DNA of 64,000 bases from Sulfitobacter undariae (GTDB lineage: Bacteria > Pseudomonadota > Alphaproteobacteria > Rhodobacterales > Rhodobacteraceae), in the NCBI RefSeq assembly GCF_014196805.1, contig NZ_JACIEI010000002.1:1-64000 (forward strand). The letters are read 5' to 3'. Below the pieces are notes generated by a model. That model worked only from the letters and a program-made list of their open reading frames with translations. It did not search any database and was not told where the DNA came from. The first letter of the stretch is position 1. Each line of letters begins with the position of its first letter. A program made the translations under genes and the position numbers. Positions 1 through 8,943 of this stretch are shown one piece after another.

Positions 1-30
1 AACGTATCTCTCTAGACAATGTTATAAATA

Positions 31-64
31 TAAACGCCGCGCAGCTCATCCTGCGCGGCGTTTA
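31..64. terminator. Perfect 14-bp hairpin, likely terminator of a gene left of the window
   Basis: Positions 31-44 pair perfectly with 51-64 around a 6-nt loop; the stem is GC-rich with AT-rich ends on both sides, so it could terminate transcription in either direction. It most likely ends a gene lying outside the window to the left. Confidence 0.7.
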
Positions 65-155
65 TTCGTTCAAACAACAAAATAACATCAACAAAAAAAC
101 AAAAAATAGGCGCAAATTGTATCCAAATGCCACACGGGATGGTGGGTAAGGGCTT

Positions 156-183
156 GAAGGAGACGACAATGTCTTTGTCGTAA
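156..183 (+). other. Shine-Dalgarno-like box, 4-codon mini-ORF and hairpin in the aspS upstream region
   Basis: A GAAGGAG box (156-162) is followed by ATG at 169, which opens a four-codon frame closed by TAA at 181-183. The same bases form a perfect 7-bp hairpin (163-169 with 175-181). It could be a relic of a gene start, a leader peptide, or chance. The rest of 65-364 is AT-rich and I see no other gene in it; a TTGACT box at 269-274 may be part of the aspS promoter but its -10 partner is weak. Confidence 0.25.
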
Positions 184-364
184 TTGTAGATCACGAGCTC
201 ACAAGCGCTGATTGAGCCTGCTGCAGCCAAACTTACATTCCTTACAGCGTAAAAGTAGGTGTGTCCCCTTGACTTCACAGGCTGTGCGCGGTGTAGCTTC
301 GCGCGATATATTTGTTTGTTTTGGCCTCTGCCAAGAGACATTCACCGTCACAAGAGGGACCACT

Positions 365-2143
365 ATGCACGCCTATCGTAACCAGACTTGCGCCGACCTA
401 AACACAACAAACGTGGGGGACAAAGTCCGCCTTTCCGGTTGGGTTCACCGTGTCCGCGATCACGGGGGCGTTTTATTCATCGACCTACGTGACCATTATG
501 GGATCACCCAATTGATTTGCGATGGCGATTCACCTGCATTCGCTGAGCTGGAAAAAGTTCGTGCTGAATGGTGCATCCGTGTGGACGGCGACGTAAAAGC
601 GCGTGCAGCTGAACTGGTGAACGAAAAAATTCCGACGGGCGGTATTGAGATCTATGTCCGTGACGTTGAAGTCCTTGGGCAAGTAAACGGCGATTTGCCA
701 TTGCAGGTTTTCGGTGAGCAAGAATACCCAGAGGAAACCCGTCTGCGCTATCGTTACCTTGATCTGCGTCGCGAGAAGATGCAGCGCAACATGATCTTGC
801 GCTCAGATGTGGTTAGCTCGATCCGTCAGCGCATGTGGGATCGGAAGTTTAAAGAATTCCAAACGCCAATCATTACCGCCTCCTCTCCTGAAGGGGCGCG
901 CGACTTTTTGGTGCCGTCACGTTTGCACCCTGGTAAGTTTTACGCACTACCTCAAGCACCACAGCAGTTTAAGCAATTGTTGATGGTATCGGGTTTCGAT
1001 AAATACTTCCAAATTGCGCCGTGCTTCCGTGATGAAGATCCGCGCGCAGATCGGTCGCCAACAGATTTCTACCAACTCGACCTTGAGATGTCGTTTGTTG
1101 AGCAGCAAGATGTGTTCGACACGATCCAGCCTGTGCTGACAGGCATCTTTGAAGAATTCGGCGGTGGCAAAGCTGTGGATCAGGAATGGCCGCAAATTTC
1201 TTATAAGGATGCCGCGCTCTGGTATGGTTCAGACAAACCTGATTTACGCAACCCGATCAAGATGCAGGTTGTTTCCGAACACTTCGCAGGTTCCGGCTTT
1301 GCAATTTTTGCAAAACTGCTGGAGCAGGAAGGCACCCAAATCCGTGCGATCCCAGCACCTACTGGTGGTAGCCGCAAGTTCTGTGACCGGATGAATGCCT
1401 TTGCACAAAAAGAAGGCCTGCCCGGCATGGGGTATATCTTCTGGCGTGATCAAGGTGAGGGCATGGAAGCGGCTGGCCCACTGGCCAAGAACATTGGGCC
1501 CGAGCGCACCGAAGCCATTCGCCAGCAACTCGGGCTGGGCGTCGGTGACGCGGCCTTCTTCCTTGGTGGTAAGCCGAAAGCATTTGAATCTGTTGCTGGC
1601 CGCGCCCGGAATGTGATCGGAGAAGAACTGGGCCTGACAGATCAGAACCGCTTTGCCTTCGCTTGGATCGTGGATTTCCCGATCTACGAAAAAGATGAGA
1701 CAACGGGCAAGATTGACTTTGAACACAACCCTTTCTCCATGCCCCAGGGCGGGATGGAGGCACTCAACGGTGATCCGTTGGAAGTGTTGGGCTATCAATA
1801 TGATCTGGCATGTAACGGGTATGAATTGGTTTCGGGCGCGATCAGGAACCACCGTCCCGAGATTATGTTCAAAGCCTTCGAAATTGCCGGTTATGGCCCC
1901 GAAGAAGTGCGCAAGCGTTTTGGTGGCATGGTCAACGCATTCCAATACGGTGCTCCACCCCACGGCGGTTGTGCGGCAGGGATTGACCGTATCGTGATGT
2001 TGCTCGCCGAAGAGAGCAACATCCGTGAAGTGATCTTGTTCCCGATGAACCAGCGTGCCGAAGATCTGATGATGAATGCACCAAACGATCCAATGCCGGA
2101 TCAACTGATGGAATTGGGTCTGCGGGTTATCCCACAAGACTAA
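365..2143 (+). CDS. aspS: Aspartate--tRNA ligase (AspRS)
   Basis: Class II aminoacyl-tRNA synthetase that charges tRNA with aspartate in the cytoplasm. The 592-aa product has the bacterial length: an N-terminal OB-fold anticodon-binding domain (about residues 1-110), the catalytic core with the motif 2 region [12 protein letters not shown], a bacterial GAD insertion, and a C-terminal motif 3 region with GIDRIVMLL. The frame is open back to 212, but ATG 365 gives the family N-terminus (MHAYRNQTC) and follows a purine-rich AAGAGGGA box. A hairpin terminator closes the gene, so it looks monocistronic. Whether the enzyme is discriminating or also charges tRNA-Asn cannot be told here. Confidence 0.97.
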   Translation: MHAYRNQTCADLNTTNVGDKVRLSGWVHRVRDHGGVLFIDLRDHYGITQLICDGDSPAFAELEKVRAEWCIRVDGDVKARAAELVNEKIPTGGIEIYVRDVEVLGQVNGDLPLQVFGEQEYPEETRLRYRYLDLRREKMQRNMILRSDVVSSIRQRMWDRKFKEFQTPIITASSPEGARDFLVPSRLHPGKFYALPQAPQQFKQLLMVSGFDKYFQIAPCFRDEDPRADRSPTDFYQLDLEMSFVEQQDVFDTIQPVLTGIFEEFGGGKAVDQEWPQISYKDAALWYGSDKPDLRNPIKMQVVSEHFAGSGFAIFAKLLEQEGTQIRAIPAPTGGSRKFCDRMNAFAQKEGLPGMGYIFWRDQGEGMEAAGPLAKNIGPERTEAIRQQLGLGVGDAAFFLGGKPKAFESVAGRARNVIGEELGLTDQNRFAFAWIVDFPIYEKDETTGKIDFEHNPFSMPQGGMEALNGDPLEVLGYQYDLACNGYELVSGAIRNHRPEIMFKAFEIAGYGPEEVRKRFGGMVNAFQYGAPPHGGCAAGIDRIVMLLAEESNIREVILFPMNQRAEDLMMNAPNDPMPDQLMELGLRVIPQD

Positions 2144-2148
2144 GTTTT

Positions 2149-2178
2149 AAAGCGCCGCAGGATACTGCGGCGCTTTTG
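2149..2178 (+). terminator. Rho-independent terminator after aspS
   Basis: A perfect 12-bp stem (2149-2160 with 2165-2176), GATA loop and a run of T directly after the aspS stop codon. Confidence 0.85.
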
Positions 2179-2247
2179 CGTTAAGAACCACGTTGCACGC
2201 CGTATTCTGTGCTTGGCGCGGAGCGGTATGCATCATATCACTTTGCT

Positions 2248-2985
2248 ATGAATGATTTTGATCAAACCACTGCGCCATTGGGCGCGCTTGTCCCTGACTG
2301 GACCCCGCCACCTGTTCCTGATTGGGATGAGGTTGAAGGGCAATTTGTCCGCTTGGAGCGGCTGGATGCGGATGAGCATGCCGCGTTGCTTTACCGTTCA
2401 TTTGCTGGCCACGATGCCGTTTGGGACTATTTGGGCTATGGTCCGTTTTCCTCGGCGGCGCAGTATCACCGCTGGGTGCGTGATCAGGCAGAGCTTTCTG
2501 ATCCACGGTTTTATGCGATTAAAAACCTGAAATCAGGAAACTGGGAGGGTGTGGCAAGTTACCTTCGTATCGCGCCGAGCGCAGGCTCGATCGAGGTGGG
2601 GCATATTAACTTTAGCCCTGCCTTGCAACGAACCCCTGCAGCGACAGAGGCCATGTATCTTTTGATGTCATGGGCTTTTGATGCAGGGTATCGTCGGTAC
2701 GAGTGGAAGTGCAACGCGCAGAACGCAGGATCACGCAGCGCGGCGCAGCGGCTTGGCTTTAGCTTTGAAGGTGTGTTTCGTCAGGCGGATGTGGTCAAAG
2801 GACGCAATCGGGATACTGCGTGGTTTGCCGCCATTGATAGTGAATGGCCAGCGCTGAAAGAAGCCTATCGAGCGTGGTTGTCACCTTCGAACTTTGACAG
2901 CGAGGGGCAGCAGCGTGAAAGCCTCGGCGATATGACACGTCTTGTGCGGGTGTCGGATGACCCGTTCCTGAGCCAGCACCGCTAG
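2248..2985 (+). CDS. GNAT-family N-acetyltransferase (RimJ/RimL type)
   Basis: The 245-aa product fits the RimJ/RimL branch of the GNAT acetyltransferases, which move an acetyl group from acetyl-CoA to amines. Visible family traits are the LERL start of the fold, the beta4/alpha3 region with RTPAATEAMYLLMSWAF, and the typical WKCNAQNAGSRSAAQRLGF segment where the Asn and Ser/Arg residues line the CoA site. The frame is open back to 2209, but ATG 2248 (MNDFDQTT) is the more usual start. The substrate is unknown. Its stop codon TAG is shared with the stop of the convergent response regulator (CTAG). Confidence 0.85.
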   Translation: MNDFDQTTAPLGALVPDWTPPPVPDWDEVEGQFVRLERLDADEHAALLYRSFAGHDAVWDYLGYGPFSSAAQYHRWVRDQAELSDPRFYAIKNLKSGNWEGVASYLRIAPSAGSIEVGHINFSPALQRTPAATEAMYLLMSWAFDAGYRRYEWKCNAQNAGSRSAAQRLGFSFEGVFRQADVVKGRNRDTAWFAAIDSEWPALKEAYRAWLSPSNFDSEGQQRESLGDMTRLVRVSDDPFLSQHR

Positions 2986-3701
2986 ATCGCGATTTTCTGA
3001 GAGAGGCGTTGCTGTATCAGACCTGCGATTTGCGCGGTTTCGGATGTAGCGGTTGCGCCTGCAGACCGTTTTTCGGCAAGTGCCAGTGCGGCCTGTTCCA
3101 TTCGCGCATCTGCGACGGAGCGGGCAACGCCCTGTAAAAACTGCGCCACGTAATCCAGTGCTTGGTCGTTGGGCAAATTGTCCAGTATGTCAGCCACGTA
3201 ATTGATATCATCATGGTAGGCCAGTTCGTCTGGCGATACTAATTCATCAACCATGCTGCGCAAACCGGGGGGATGGCGGTCAATAGGCAAGGCGGCCAGT
3301 ACCAGCTGCTGAAAAACCGCAAGTGATGTGATGGGTTTGCTCAAGAAACCCTGCGCGCCTGCGGCCATAGCCTCGGCTTCCAGTATGTCATTCCCAGAAG
3401 TGGCAAGCACCACGCTTTTTTCGATTTCGGCATTTGCTATTTCAGCAATCAAATCGGCACCGTTGCCATCGGGTAGGCCCATATCAACCACGACAATAGA
3501 GGGGCGGTACACTTGCAGGTGACGCCGTGCAGACCGGATGCAGTCCGCTCTTCTGATCCGCGCACCAGAACGTAGGCACAGCAGGCGCATCGCCTCACAG
3601 GCGTATCTACTGTCCTCTACGACAAGGATGGTCAAACCTAACAAGGGGCGTGCGGCGGTTGGGGCCATATGCGGGGCAGAAAATGGATCGTTTGTGTCCA
3701 T
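2982..3701 (-). CDS. Response regulator with N-terminal receiver domain
   Basis: A receiver domain spans about residues 22-145 of 239: the acidic pair in VVEDS, the phospho-acceptor Asp in VVVDMGLPDGNG, the Thr/Ser in VLATSGND and the Lys in FLSKPI are all present. The remaining roughly 95 residues hold no DNA-binding or enzymatic domain I recognise and are rich in Ala, Gln and Glu, perhaps a helical partner-binding region. No sensor kinase lies beside it, so it is an orphan here. GGAG lies just upstream of ATG 3701. It ends against the acetyltransferase with a 4-nt overlap. Confidence 0.88.
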   Translation of the reverse strand: MDTNDPFSAPHMAPTAARPLLGLTILVVEDSRYACEAMRLLCLRSGARIRRADCIRSARRHLQVYRPSIVVVDMGLPDGNGADLIAEIANAEIEKSVVLATSGNDILEAEAMAAGAQGFLSKPITSLAVFQQLVLAALPIDRHPPGLRSMVDELVSPDELAYHDDINYVADILDNLPNDQALDYVAQFLQGVARSVADARMEQAALALAEKRSAGATATSETAQIAGLIQQRLSQKIAI

Positions 3702-3832
3702 GGTGTTCTCCGATTCCTTATCAACTACCCTATGGTTACGTAAGCATAGCTAAGAGGGAGTTAACGCGCCGCATTGCACCGCCGCGTTTTGCATCGCATA
3801 ACGATCCAAATTCATGCTGTGAGGAGAAAGTT

Positions 3833-4237
3833 ATGATCGGACGTCTAAACCATGTGGCCATCGCTGTGCCTGACCTTGAGGCGGCAGCCAACCAGTATCG
3901 CAATGCATTGGGTGCAAATGTGGGTGCACCGCAAGATGAACCGGACCATGGCGTGACGGTCATTTTTATCGAATTGCCAAACACCAAAATCGAACTGCTC
4001 TATCCGCTTGGTGAAAACTCTCCCATTCAGGGGTTTCTCGACAAAAACCCATCAGGCGGGATTCATCATATCTGCTATGAGGTAGATGATATCATTGCTG
4101 CGCGTGACCATCTTTTGACAACGGGCGCACGTGTGTTGGGAACAGGCGAGCCGAAGATTGGCGCGCATGGCAAACCGGTGATTTTCTTGCACCCCAAAGA
4201 TTTCAACGGCGCACTGGTAGAATTGGAACAGGTATAA
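3833..4237 (+). CDS. mce: Methylmalonyl-CoA epimerase
   Basis: This 134-aa protein interconverts (2R)- and (2S)-methylmalonyl-CoA, linking propionyl-CoA carboxylase to the B12-dependent mutase. It is one VOC (glyoxalase-fold) unit pair with the expected RLNHVAIAVPDLE start (metal-ligand His 7), GGIHHICYEVDD in the middle, and the terminal ALVELEQV with the Glu ligand. The frame is open further upstream, but ATG 3833 has GAGGAG six bases ahead and gives the family N-terminus. It is translationally coupled to the next gene (TAATG). The product it serves needs adenosylcobalamin, made by the cob cluster in this window. Confidence 0.93.
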   Translation: MIGRLNHVAIAVPDLEAAANQYRNALGANVGAPQDEPDHGVTVIFIELPNTKIELLYPLGENSPIQGFLDKNPSGGIHHICYEVDDIIAARDHLLTTGARVLGTGEPKIGAHGKPVIFLHPKDFNGALVELEQV

Positions 4238-4533
4238 TGGGGCCGGTCTCAGCTATCGTTCTCTATGCGATCACTTGGTTCATGCTGTTCTTGATACTCA
4301 TCCCGATCCGCGTGCAAACCCAAGGCGACCTGAACGATATCGTGCCCGGCACACACGCAGGTGCGCCAGAGCATCACAACCTCAAGAAGAAGGCGCTGTG
4401 GTGTACCCTGATCGCCTTTGTCATCTGGGGGGCGTTTGTGGCGATCATTCTGTCTGGCAAGATCAGCGTCGATGATCTGGAGAACTGGATGGGGCAGGGT
4501 GTCCCTGCGGCAGCAAGTGGAACAAGTGAGTAA
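4237..4533 (+). CDS. DUF1467 family membrane protein
   Basis: A 98-aa protein with two predicted membrane helices (about residues 5-25 and 50-73) and a central soluble stretch with GTHAGAPEHHNLKKKA, as in the alphaproteobacterial DUF1467 family, whose function is unknown. The start overlaps the mce stop by one base, and the mce-DUF1467 pairing is commonly seen in this group. Its last 71 bases overlap the convergent EI24 gene, which is unusually long for this compact region. Confidence 0.8.
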   Translation: MGPVSAIVLYAITWFMLFLILIPIRVQTQGDLNDIVPGTHAGAPEHHNLKKKALWCTLIAFVIWGAFVAIILSGKISVDDLENWMGQGVPAAASGTSE

Positions 4534-5200
4534 ACGTTGCCGCCCCTAAAATGGGGATCAACAAGTTAAGCAGCGGGATGGAAAGTGGCATGGCCATCAG
4601 AGTTCCCGCTGCCCAGATTGTCACGAAATTCTTGCGGCGCAATTGTTTTGCGCGCTTGCGGCCAACGCGGCGCATTGCGGCTAGAGTGTAGTATTCACGC
4701 CCCAACAAGAACCCGTTGACGGCCCAAAAGATGAAAATCGCAACGGGGGCGAAGACCACATAAAGGATCATCGCCAGAACATTTACGCCTATAATCACAC
4801 CCAGAAAATTGACCGTATCACGCAATGCTTCTCCAAAAGGGGTGCGGGGGCTTTGTGGCATGTGGGGGTAATGCACCGCCTCAACCGCGTCGGCGACATC
4901 ATCAAGGAACAGCGATGTGATCGCTGAGGCCACAGGGACCATTAAGAAGATTGACAGCACCAACATCACTAAGGCGGCGCTCCAGCTGAACAGATCGTTG
5001 ATCCATCTGACTTCGCCTAGAACGGGCAGTAATGTGCTTTCGCCACTCAACCAGTCCACCAGCCAGATAAATCCAGACGCTACACCAATCAGAAGTGCCA
5101 ATGTCAGGCCAACGCCGATCATCAAAACACGGCGAAATCGTGGATCACCGATTTGACCCAATGCGAGGCCAAATGCCTTAAAAACAGTATCTAAAGCCAT
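4463..5200 (-). CDS. EI24 domain-containing membrane protein (CysZ-like)
   Basis: A 245-aa protein with about four to five hydrophobic segments, opening with a soluble ALDTVFKAFGLALGQIGDPRFR segment split here at residue 20 or so, and the central GREYYTLAAMRR region that marks the EI24/CysZ fold. CysZ members move sulfate; many EI24 proteins have no known role, so a sulfate function is not assumed. The start overlaps the nitroreductase stop by 10 nt, giving a three-gene reverse-strand operon with the deacetylase. Confidence 0.8.
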   Translation of the reverse strand: MALDTVFKAFGLALGQIGDPRFRRVLMIGVGLTLALLIGVASGFIWLVDWLSGESTLLPVLGEVRWINDLFSWSAALVMLVLSIFLMVPVASAITSLFLDDVADAVEAVHYPHMPQSPRTPFGEALRDTVNFLGVIIGVNVLAMILYVVFAPVAIFIFWAVNGFLLGREYYTLAAMRRVGRKRAKQLRRKNFVTIWAAGTLMAMPLSIPLLNLLIPILGAATFTHLFHLLPQGHPAPSSSPDHRR

Positions 5201-5763
5201 GTTGTAAGTTCCTCTACATCGGGCCGGGGGCGATCAGGTGGGGTGCTGGTCTCAGTACCGATGTGGATCAGCCCGGCAATGCGTTCATGAGCGGCAAGGT
5301 GAAGCCCCTGCTGCATAAATTCGCGGTCATGACTGACCCAACCGCTAAGCCAATTCGCACCCCACCCCGAGGCAAGGGCGGCATTCACCAGCGCCAAGCA
5401 TACGGCACCAGCAGAATAGGTTTGTTCCAGCGGCGGGATTTTTTCGGATGGTTTTTGTACTTCGATGATGGCGATCGCCAGATGGCCTTGATCGAACTGT
5501 GCACGGCCCTTGGCGGTCTGTTCTGGGTCCATGCCCAATGCCTCGCCACGCGCCTGCGCCAGCTGTGCCAGCGCGGCCATCGCTGCCGTATCAATTACGA
5601 TAAACCGCCACGGCTCCAGCTTGCCATGATCAGGGGTGCGGGCTGCCGCCGTGAGTATCTGGAGGAGCGCAGGACGGTCGGGCACAGGTGTCGTCAAGGT
5701 CTTGGCCGGACGCGAGCGGCGGGTGAGCAGGAAATCAAGGGCGGCAGGATTTGGTGTGGGCAT
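5191..5763 (-). CDS. Nitroreductase family protein (YdjA-like)
   Basis: A 190-aa single-domain flavoprotein of the FMN-dependent nitroreductase fold. Seen are the FMN-binding LTRRSRPAKTL segment near the N-terminus, AARTPDHGKLEPWRF in the YdjA manner, and the central GAVCLALVNAALASGWGANW helix. YdjA-type members reduce nitro compounds or quinones with NAD(P)H; the natural substrate is unknown. It lies 3 nt after the deacetylase gene and overlaps the EI24 gene. Confidence 0.87.
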   Translation of the reverse strand: MPTPNPAALDFLLTRRSRPAKTLTTPVPDRPALLQILTAAARTPDHGKLEPWRFIVIDTAAMAALAQLAQARGEALGMDPEQTAKGRAQFDQGHLAIAIIEVQKPSEKIPPLEQTYSAGAVCLALVNAALASGWGANWLSGWVSHDREFMQQGLHLAAHERIAGLIHIGTETSTPPDRPRPDVEELTTWL

Positions 5764-5766
5764 TTT

Positions 5767-6873
5767 TTATAGTCCTAACTCGGTGGCCATGTCGTCAATG
5801 AGCTGTTTCTGAAACGCCAGCACACGCGGGTTGGGCTGGCGGTTGCTGAGCGCCTTGTGCATCGGATCGGCGGCATGAATGTCGCTGCCTGACATCTCTT
5901 GCAATACAGCGTGTCCGCAGAAGGGGACATAAACTTCAGAATAGCCGCCTTCATGCACCACAACCAGTTTGCCGTCACAGATTTCTGTAGCTGTTTGTTT
6001 GATGCGCGCGGTCATAGCGCCAAAGGTCTGCGCCATGGCGAGCATAGACCCCAACGGATCAGGGGCGGCGCAATCATAGCCGCATGCAACAATGATGATG
6101 TCAGGCGCAAAAGCTTTGATTTGCGGAATCACAATGGTGTCGAGCGCATGTAAGTAGCCTTCATGGCCCATGCCCGCAGGCAAAGGGAGGTTCAGGTTGA
6201 AACCCTCTCCTGCACCTGTGCCACGGTCATGCAGCTTACCTGTTTCCAGAGGATAGTTGCCTTCTTGGTGTAGCGAAATGGTCAGCACATCGTCGCGGCC
6301 ATAATACATGGCTTCTGTGCCGTTGCCGTGGTGCACATCCCAATCCAGAACCACCGCGCGTTTGATCAGGCCTTCGGCCTTGGCAGTTTCAATAGCGATA
6401 GGAATGTTGGCCAGCAGGCAAAACCCCATCGGGCTATCGGGCTCACAGTGGTGACCGGGGGGGCGGGAGAGGGAATAGGCGTTGTCCAGATCGCCGCTTG
6501 CCACGGCACGCACCGCAGCAATCGCGAGACCAGCGGAGAGCGTTGCGATTTCATATCCGCCTTGGGCAAAAGGCGCGTGATGCCCGATTTCGCCACCGCC
6601 TGTGTCGGAGGTGGCTTTGAATGCATCGAGATAGGAGTCTGGGTGAACGCGCAATAGGTCTTCGCGTGTGGCTTCTGGTGCTGTGCGCTTATCCAGCGTG
6701 TCCGTTAGGCCCGTGATATCCATTAAATTCTTCAGGCGGCGTTTGGTTTCCGGGCTTTCGGGCAAGCTACCTGCGGCGAGGGGCTGCACCAATCCGCCAA
6801 TCGGCATAGTGCCTGCATAATTGCCGCCCGCGTGCCAGAATGTGCGTTCGTCCCAGAAAAAACCTGTGCGCAT
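5767..6873 (-). CDS. Histone deacetylase family protein (class II-type amidohydrolase)
   Basis: A 368-aa zinc-dependent deacetylase of the arginase/HDAC fold. The charge-relay His pair is in RPPGHHCEPD, the Zn ligands are in LDWDVHHGNGT and in ACGYDCAAPDP, and the catalytic Tyr is in HEGGYSEVYVP. Bacterial members act on acetylated polyamines, acetoin-linked substrates or other acetyl amides rather than on histones; the substrate cannot be read from sequence. ATG 6873 is chosen over the longer frame to 7020 because GGAGGCG lies just upstream and MRTGFFWDERTFWH is the family start. Confidence 0.92.
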   Translation of the reverse strand: MRTGFFWDERTFWHAGGNYAGTMPIGGLVQPLAAGSLPESPETKRRLKNLMDITGLTDTLDKRTAPEATREDLLRVHPDSYLDAFKATSDTGGGEIGHHAPFAQGGYEIATLSAGLAIAAVRAVASGDLDNAYSLSRPPGHHCEPDSPMGFCLLANIPIAIETAKAEGLIKRAVVLDWDVHHGNGTEAMYYGRDDVLTISLHQEGNYPLETGKLHDRGTGAGEGFNLNLPLPAGMGHEGYLHALDTIVIPQIKAFAPDIIIVACGYDCAAPDPLGSMLAMAQTFGAMTARIKQTATEICDGKLVVVHEGGYSEVYVPFCGHAVLQEMSGSDIHAADPMHKALSNRQPNPRVLAFQKQLIDDMATELGL

Positions 6874-6993
6874 AATCGCCTCCTTTGTTTGGGGCGAAAG
6901 TGGCAAAGTGGCGGGGGATTGTCCACGGCCTATAAGGCTATTGCGATGTGTCCTACCTGCTGTAATGGTCAGCGCAAAAGAGGGAGAGGCACA

Positions 6994-7251
6994 GTGAAGA
7001 TCAATATGGAAAACGGGCAACCCTTGATTGAAGCAACGGACCTTGGCCCGCTGTTGGGGTTAGAGCCTGCATCTGTGCCTGCGAAAATGCGCAGCGGCGA
7101 AATCACCAGCCGATTTGAGACAGGAGAGGGCGAGGATGCAGGCCGATTCCGCCTGACGTTTTACCACAATCAAAAGCGCATCCGCCTGACCTGTGCCCAA
7201 GACGGCACCGTTCTTTCGACCTCGCGCATCCCTGTTGGCAAGCCCGCCTGA
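6994..7251 (+). CDS. Small uncharacterised protein (DUF6522-like)
   Basis: About 85 residues. The pattern ATDLGPLLGLEPASVPAKM, then RSGEITSRFETGEGEDAGR and a beta-rich LTFYHNQKRIRLTC tail resembles small DUF6522-type proteins from memory; function is unknown. GTG 6994 is preferred because AGGGAGAGG lies four bases ahead; ATG 7006 is the alternative. It is divergent from the deacetylase and sits 55 nt upstream of the ArsR-type regulator, with which it may be co-transcribed. Confidence 0.65.
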   Translation: MKINMENGQPLIEATDLGPLLGLEPASVPAKMRSGEITSRFETGEGEDAGRFRLTFYHNQKRIRLTCAQDGTVLSTSRIPVGKPA

Positions 7252-7306
7252 TAGGGTATCGGCACTATACATCTTTACAAAACTAGTTGTTTGGTTATGA
7301 GGGGGT

Positions 7307-7630
7307 ATGACAAATGACCTATCTACTCAAAACGCCGCACAGGCGCTTGCCGCTTTGGGGCATGAAGCACGGTTGGATGTGTACCGCTTGCTGGTGCGGG
7401 CCGGTGTTGAGGGGTTGAACGTGGGTGAAATTGGCGAACAGTTGAACCTGCCTGCCTCAACCATGGCGCATCATTTGCGCAGCTTGGTTCAAGCGGGTTT
7501 GATTACCCAAGAACGCCAAGGCCGTGAGATTTTGAACCGTCCGGATTTTACCGTAATGAACAAGCTGACAGATTTCCTGACCGAGGAATGCTGTTCTGGC
7601 GTCGTCCGTCTGTGCGGCGCGGGCAAGTGA
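7307..7630 (+). CDS. ArsR-family HTH transcriptional regulator
   Basis: A 107-aa winged-helix repressor. The recognition region reads LNVGEIGEQLNLPASTMAHH, followed by LRSLVQAGLITQERQGRE, the wing. The C-terminus carries adjacent Cys 95-96 and Cys 103, which could form a thiol site for arsenite or a soft metal; the classic ELCVCDL helix-3 metal motif is absent. An AACTAGTT palindrome at 7281-7288 between the preceding gene and the start codon is a possible operator. The next gene is an MFS transporter, its likely target. Confidence 0.88.
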   Translation: MTNDLSTQNAAQALAALGHEARLDVYRLLVRAGVEGLNVGEIGEQLNLPASTMAHHLRSLVQAGLITQERQGREILNRPDFTVMNKLTDFLTEECCSGVVRLCGAGK

Positions 7631-7687
7631 ACAAGCGTGGCAAAAAGAACTATAAATCTAGAGATGTGATTGTTTAGAGCCTTATTG

Positions 7688-8902
7688 ATGATACCCCTTT
7701 TCCAACGCTATCGGCCTGCCATCGGTTTGGGGGTCACCCAGATCATCGGATATGGCGCATTGTATTATGCCTATGCGGTGCTGTTGCCCCTGATGGCTAC
7801 TGATTTAGGATTATCACTGTCACAGGTGTTTGGGGTCTTATCTATTGGATTGTTTGTGGGCGGGTTTTCCGCCCCGATCGCGGGTATTTTGGTGGACCGT
7901 TACGGCGGGCGCTGGGTGATGACAGGCGGGGCCTTAGCGGCGGGGATTGCGCTTGTATCGCTCTCTCAGGTGTACGGCAGTCGGTCGCTTTTGGTGGCCA
8001 TCCTTGCAACGGAATTTGCGGCGATGTTTGTGCTCTATGATGTCGCATTTGCCACGCTAGCGCGGTTGAAAACCGATGTGCCAACGCAATCCTCGATATC
8101 GGTCGTGACCTTGTTTGGCGGTGTCGCCTCAACGATTTTCTGGCCACTGACGTTGTTTTTGTCCCATCAGATCGGTTGGCAATCCACATGGATGGTGTTG
8201 GGCGGCATCATGCTGCTGGTTTGCGTACCGATACATTGGTTGTGCCTAAGCGGTACGGTCAGGGGGCCAAGCGAAAAGGTGCAAGCAGACGTCAGAGAGG
8301 ATTGGCCAGAATTGCCAACCGACCAACGTCTGCGCGGCATGGTATGGATGGTTTTGTCGTTTGTGCTGTCCGGTTATGTGATGGGCGCATTGATGACGTT
8401 ATGGGTCACTAACGTCGAAAGCTTGGGCCACTCCGCCGCAGTGGCGGCTTTTGCGGGCGCGGTGATCGGGCCTGCAAAAACACTGGGGCGGGCGTTGGAA
8501 CTGTGGTTCGGGCGCAATTTGCATCCGCTGACCACCAGCTACGTCAGTCTGGCGTTGATCCTTGTGGGGTTCAGCGCATTGTTAGGCTTTGGCACCACGT
8601 TGACGGGGTTGCTGTTCTTTGCATTTTTCTTTGGCATGGGCGATGGGATCAAAACGATCACCCGTGGCACGCTGCCCTTGGCGTTGTTTGGCGCAAAAGG
8701 GTATGGGGCGCGGCTGGGTTGGATTTCATTTGTGCGTATGGGTGTGAACGCTTCGGCCCCGTTTGTTTTTGCCTATCTGTCACAGGTATACGGCGGCTGG
8801 GTGTCTTTTGCGGCAATGGCGGCCTGTGTCGTGGCCGCGCTTGTGACGCTTGTCTTCATCCCCGATCCTAGAAAAATTACACGTCTGCTCGGGCGTTCGT
8901 AG
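7688..8902 (+). CDS. MFS transporter
   Basis: A 404-aa polytopic protein with about 12 membrane helices. The loop between helices 2 and 3 carries GILVDRYGGRWVM, the MFS signature, and the mid-protein cytoplasmic loop lies near residues 190-215. ATG 7688 is used; a TTG at 7670 would add six residues and neither has a strong ribosome-binding site. The gene follows the ArsR-type regulator by 57 nt, so an efflux role controlled by that regulator is an inference. Substrate unknown. It ends at a hairpin shared with convergent trpS. Confidence 0.87.
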   Translation: MIPLFQRYRPAIGLGVTQIIGYGALYYAYAVLLPLMATDLGLSLSQVFGVLSIGLFVGGFSAPIAGILVDRYGGRWVMTGGALAAGIALVSLSQVYGSRSLLVAILATEFAAMFVLYDVAFATLARLKTDVPTQSSISVVTLFGGVASTIFWPLTLFLSHQIGWQSTWMVLGGIMLLVCVPIHWLCLSGTVRGPSEKVQADVREDWPELPTDQRLRGMVWMVLSFVLSGYVMGALMTLWVTNVESLGHSAAVAAFAGAVIGPAKTLGRALELWFGRNLHPLTTSYVSLALILVGFSALLGFGTTLTGLLFFAFFFGMGDGIKTITRGTLPLALFGAKGYGARLGWISFVRMGVNASAPFVFAYLSQVYGGWVSFAAMAACVVAALVTLVFIPDPRKITRLLGRS

Positions 8903-8906
8903 CAGG

Positions 8907-8937
8907 GCGAGGGCCGCAGCATCTGCACGGCCCTCGC
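8907..8937. terminator. Bidirectional hairpin between MFS gene and trpS
   Basis: A perfect 10-bp GC-rich stem (8907-8916 with 8928-8937) fills the 41-nt gap between the two convergent stop codons. There is no long T-run on either side, so it may work as a barrier or mRNA end stabiliser. Confidence 0.65.
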
Positions 8938-8943
8938 GATGTG

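Noticed and set aside
12-341. 109-codon minus-strand frame in the aspS upstream region
   Set aside because: It covers a terminator hairpin and AT-rich spacer, has no ribosome-binding site and no domain; treated as chance.
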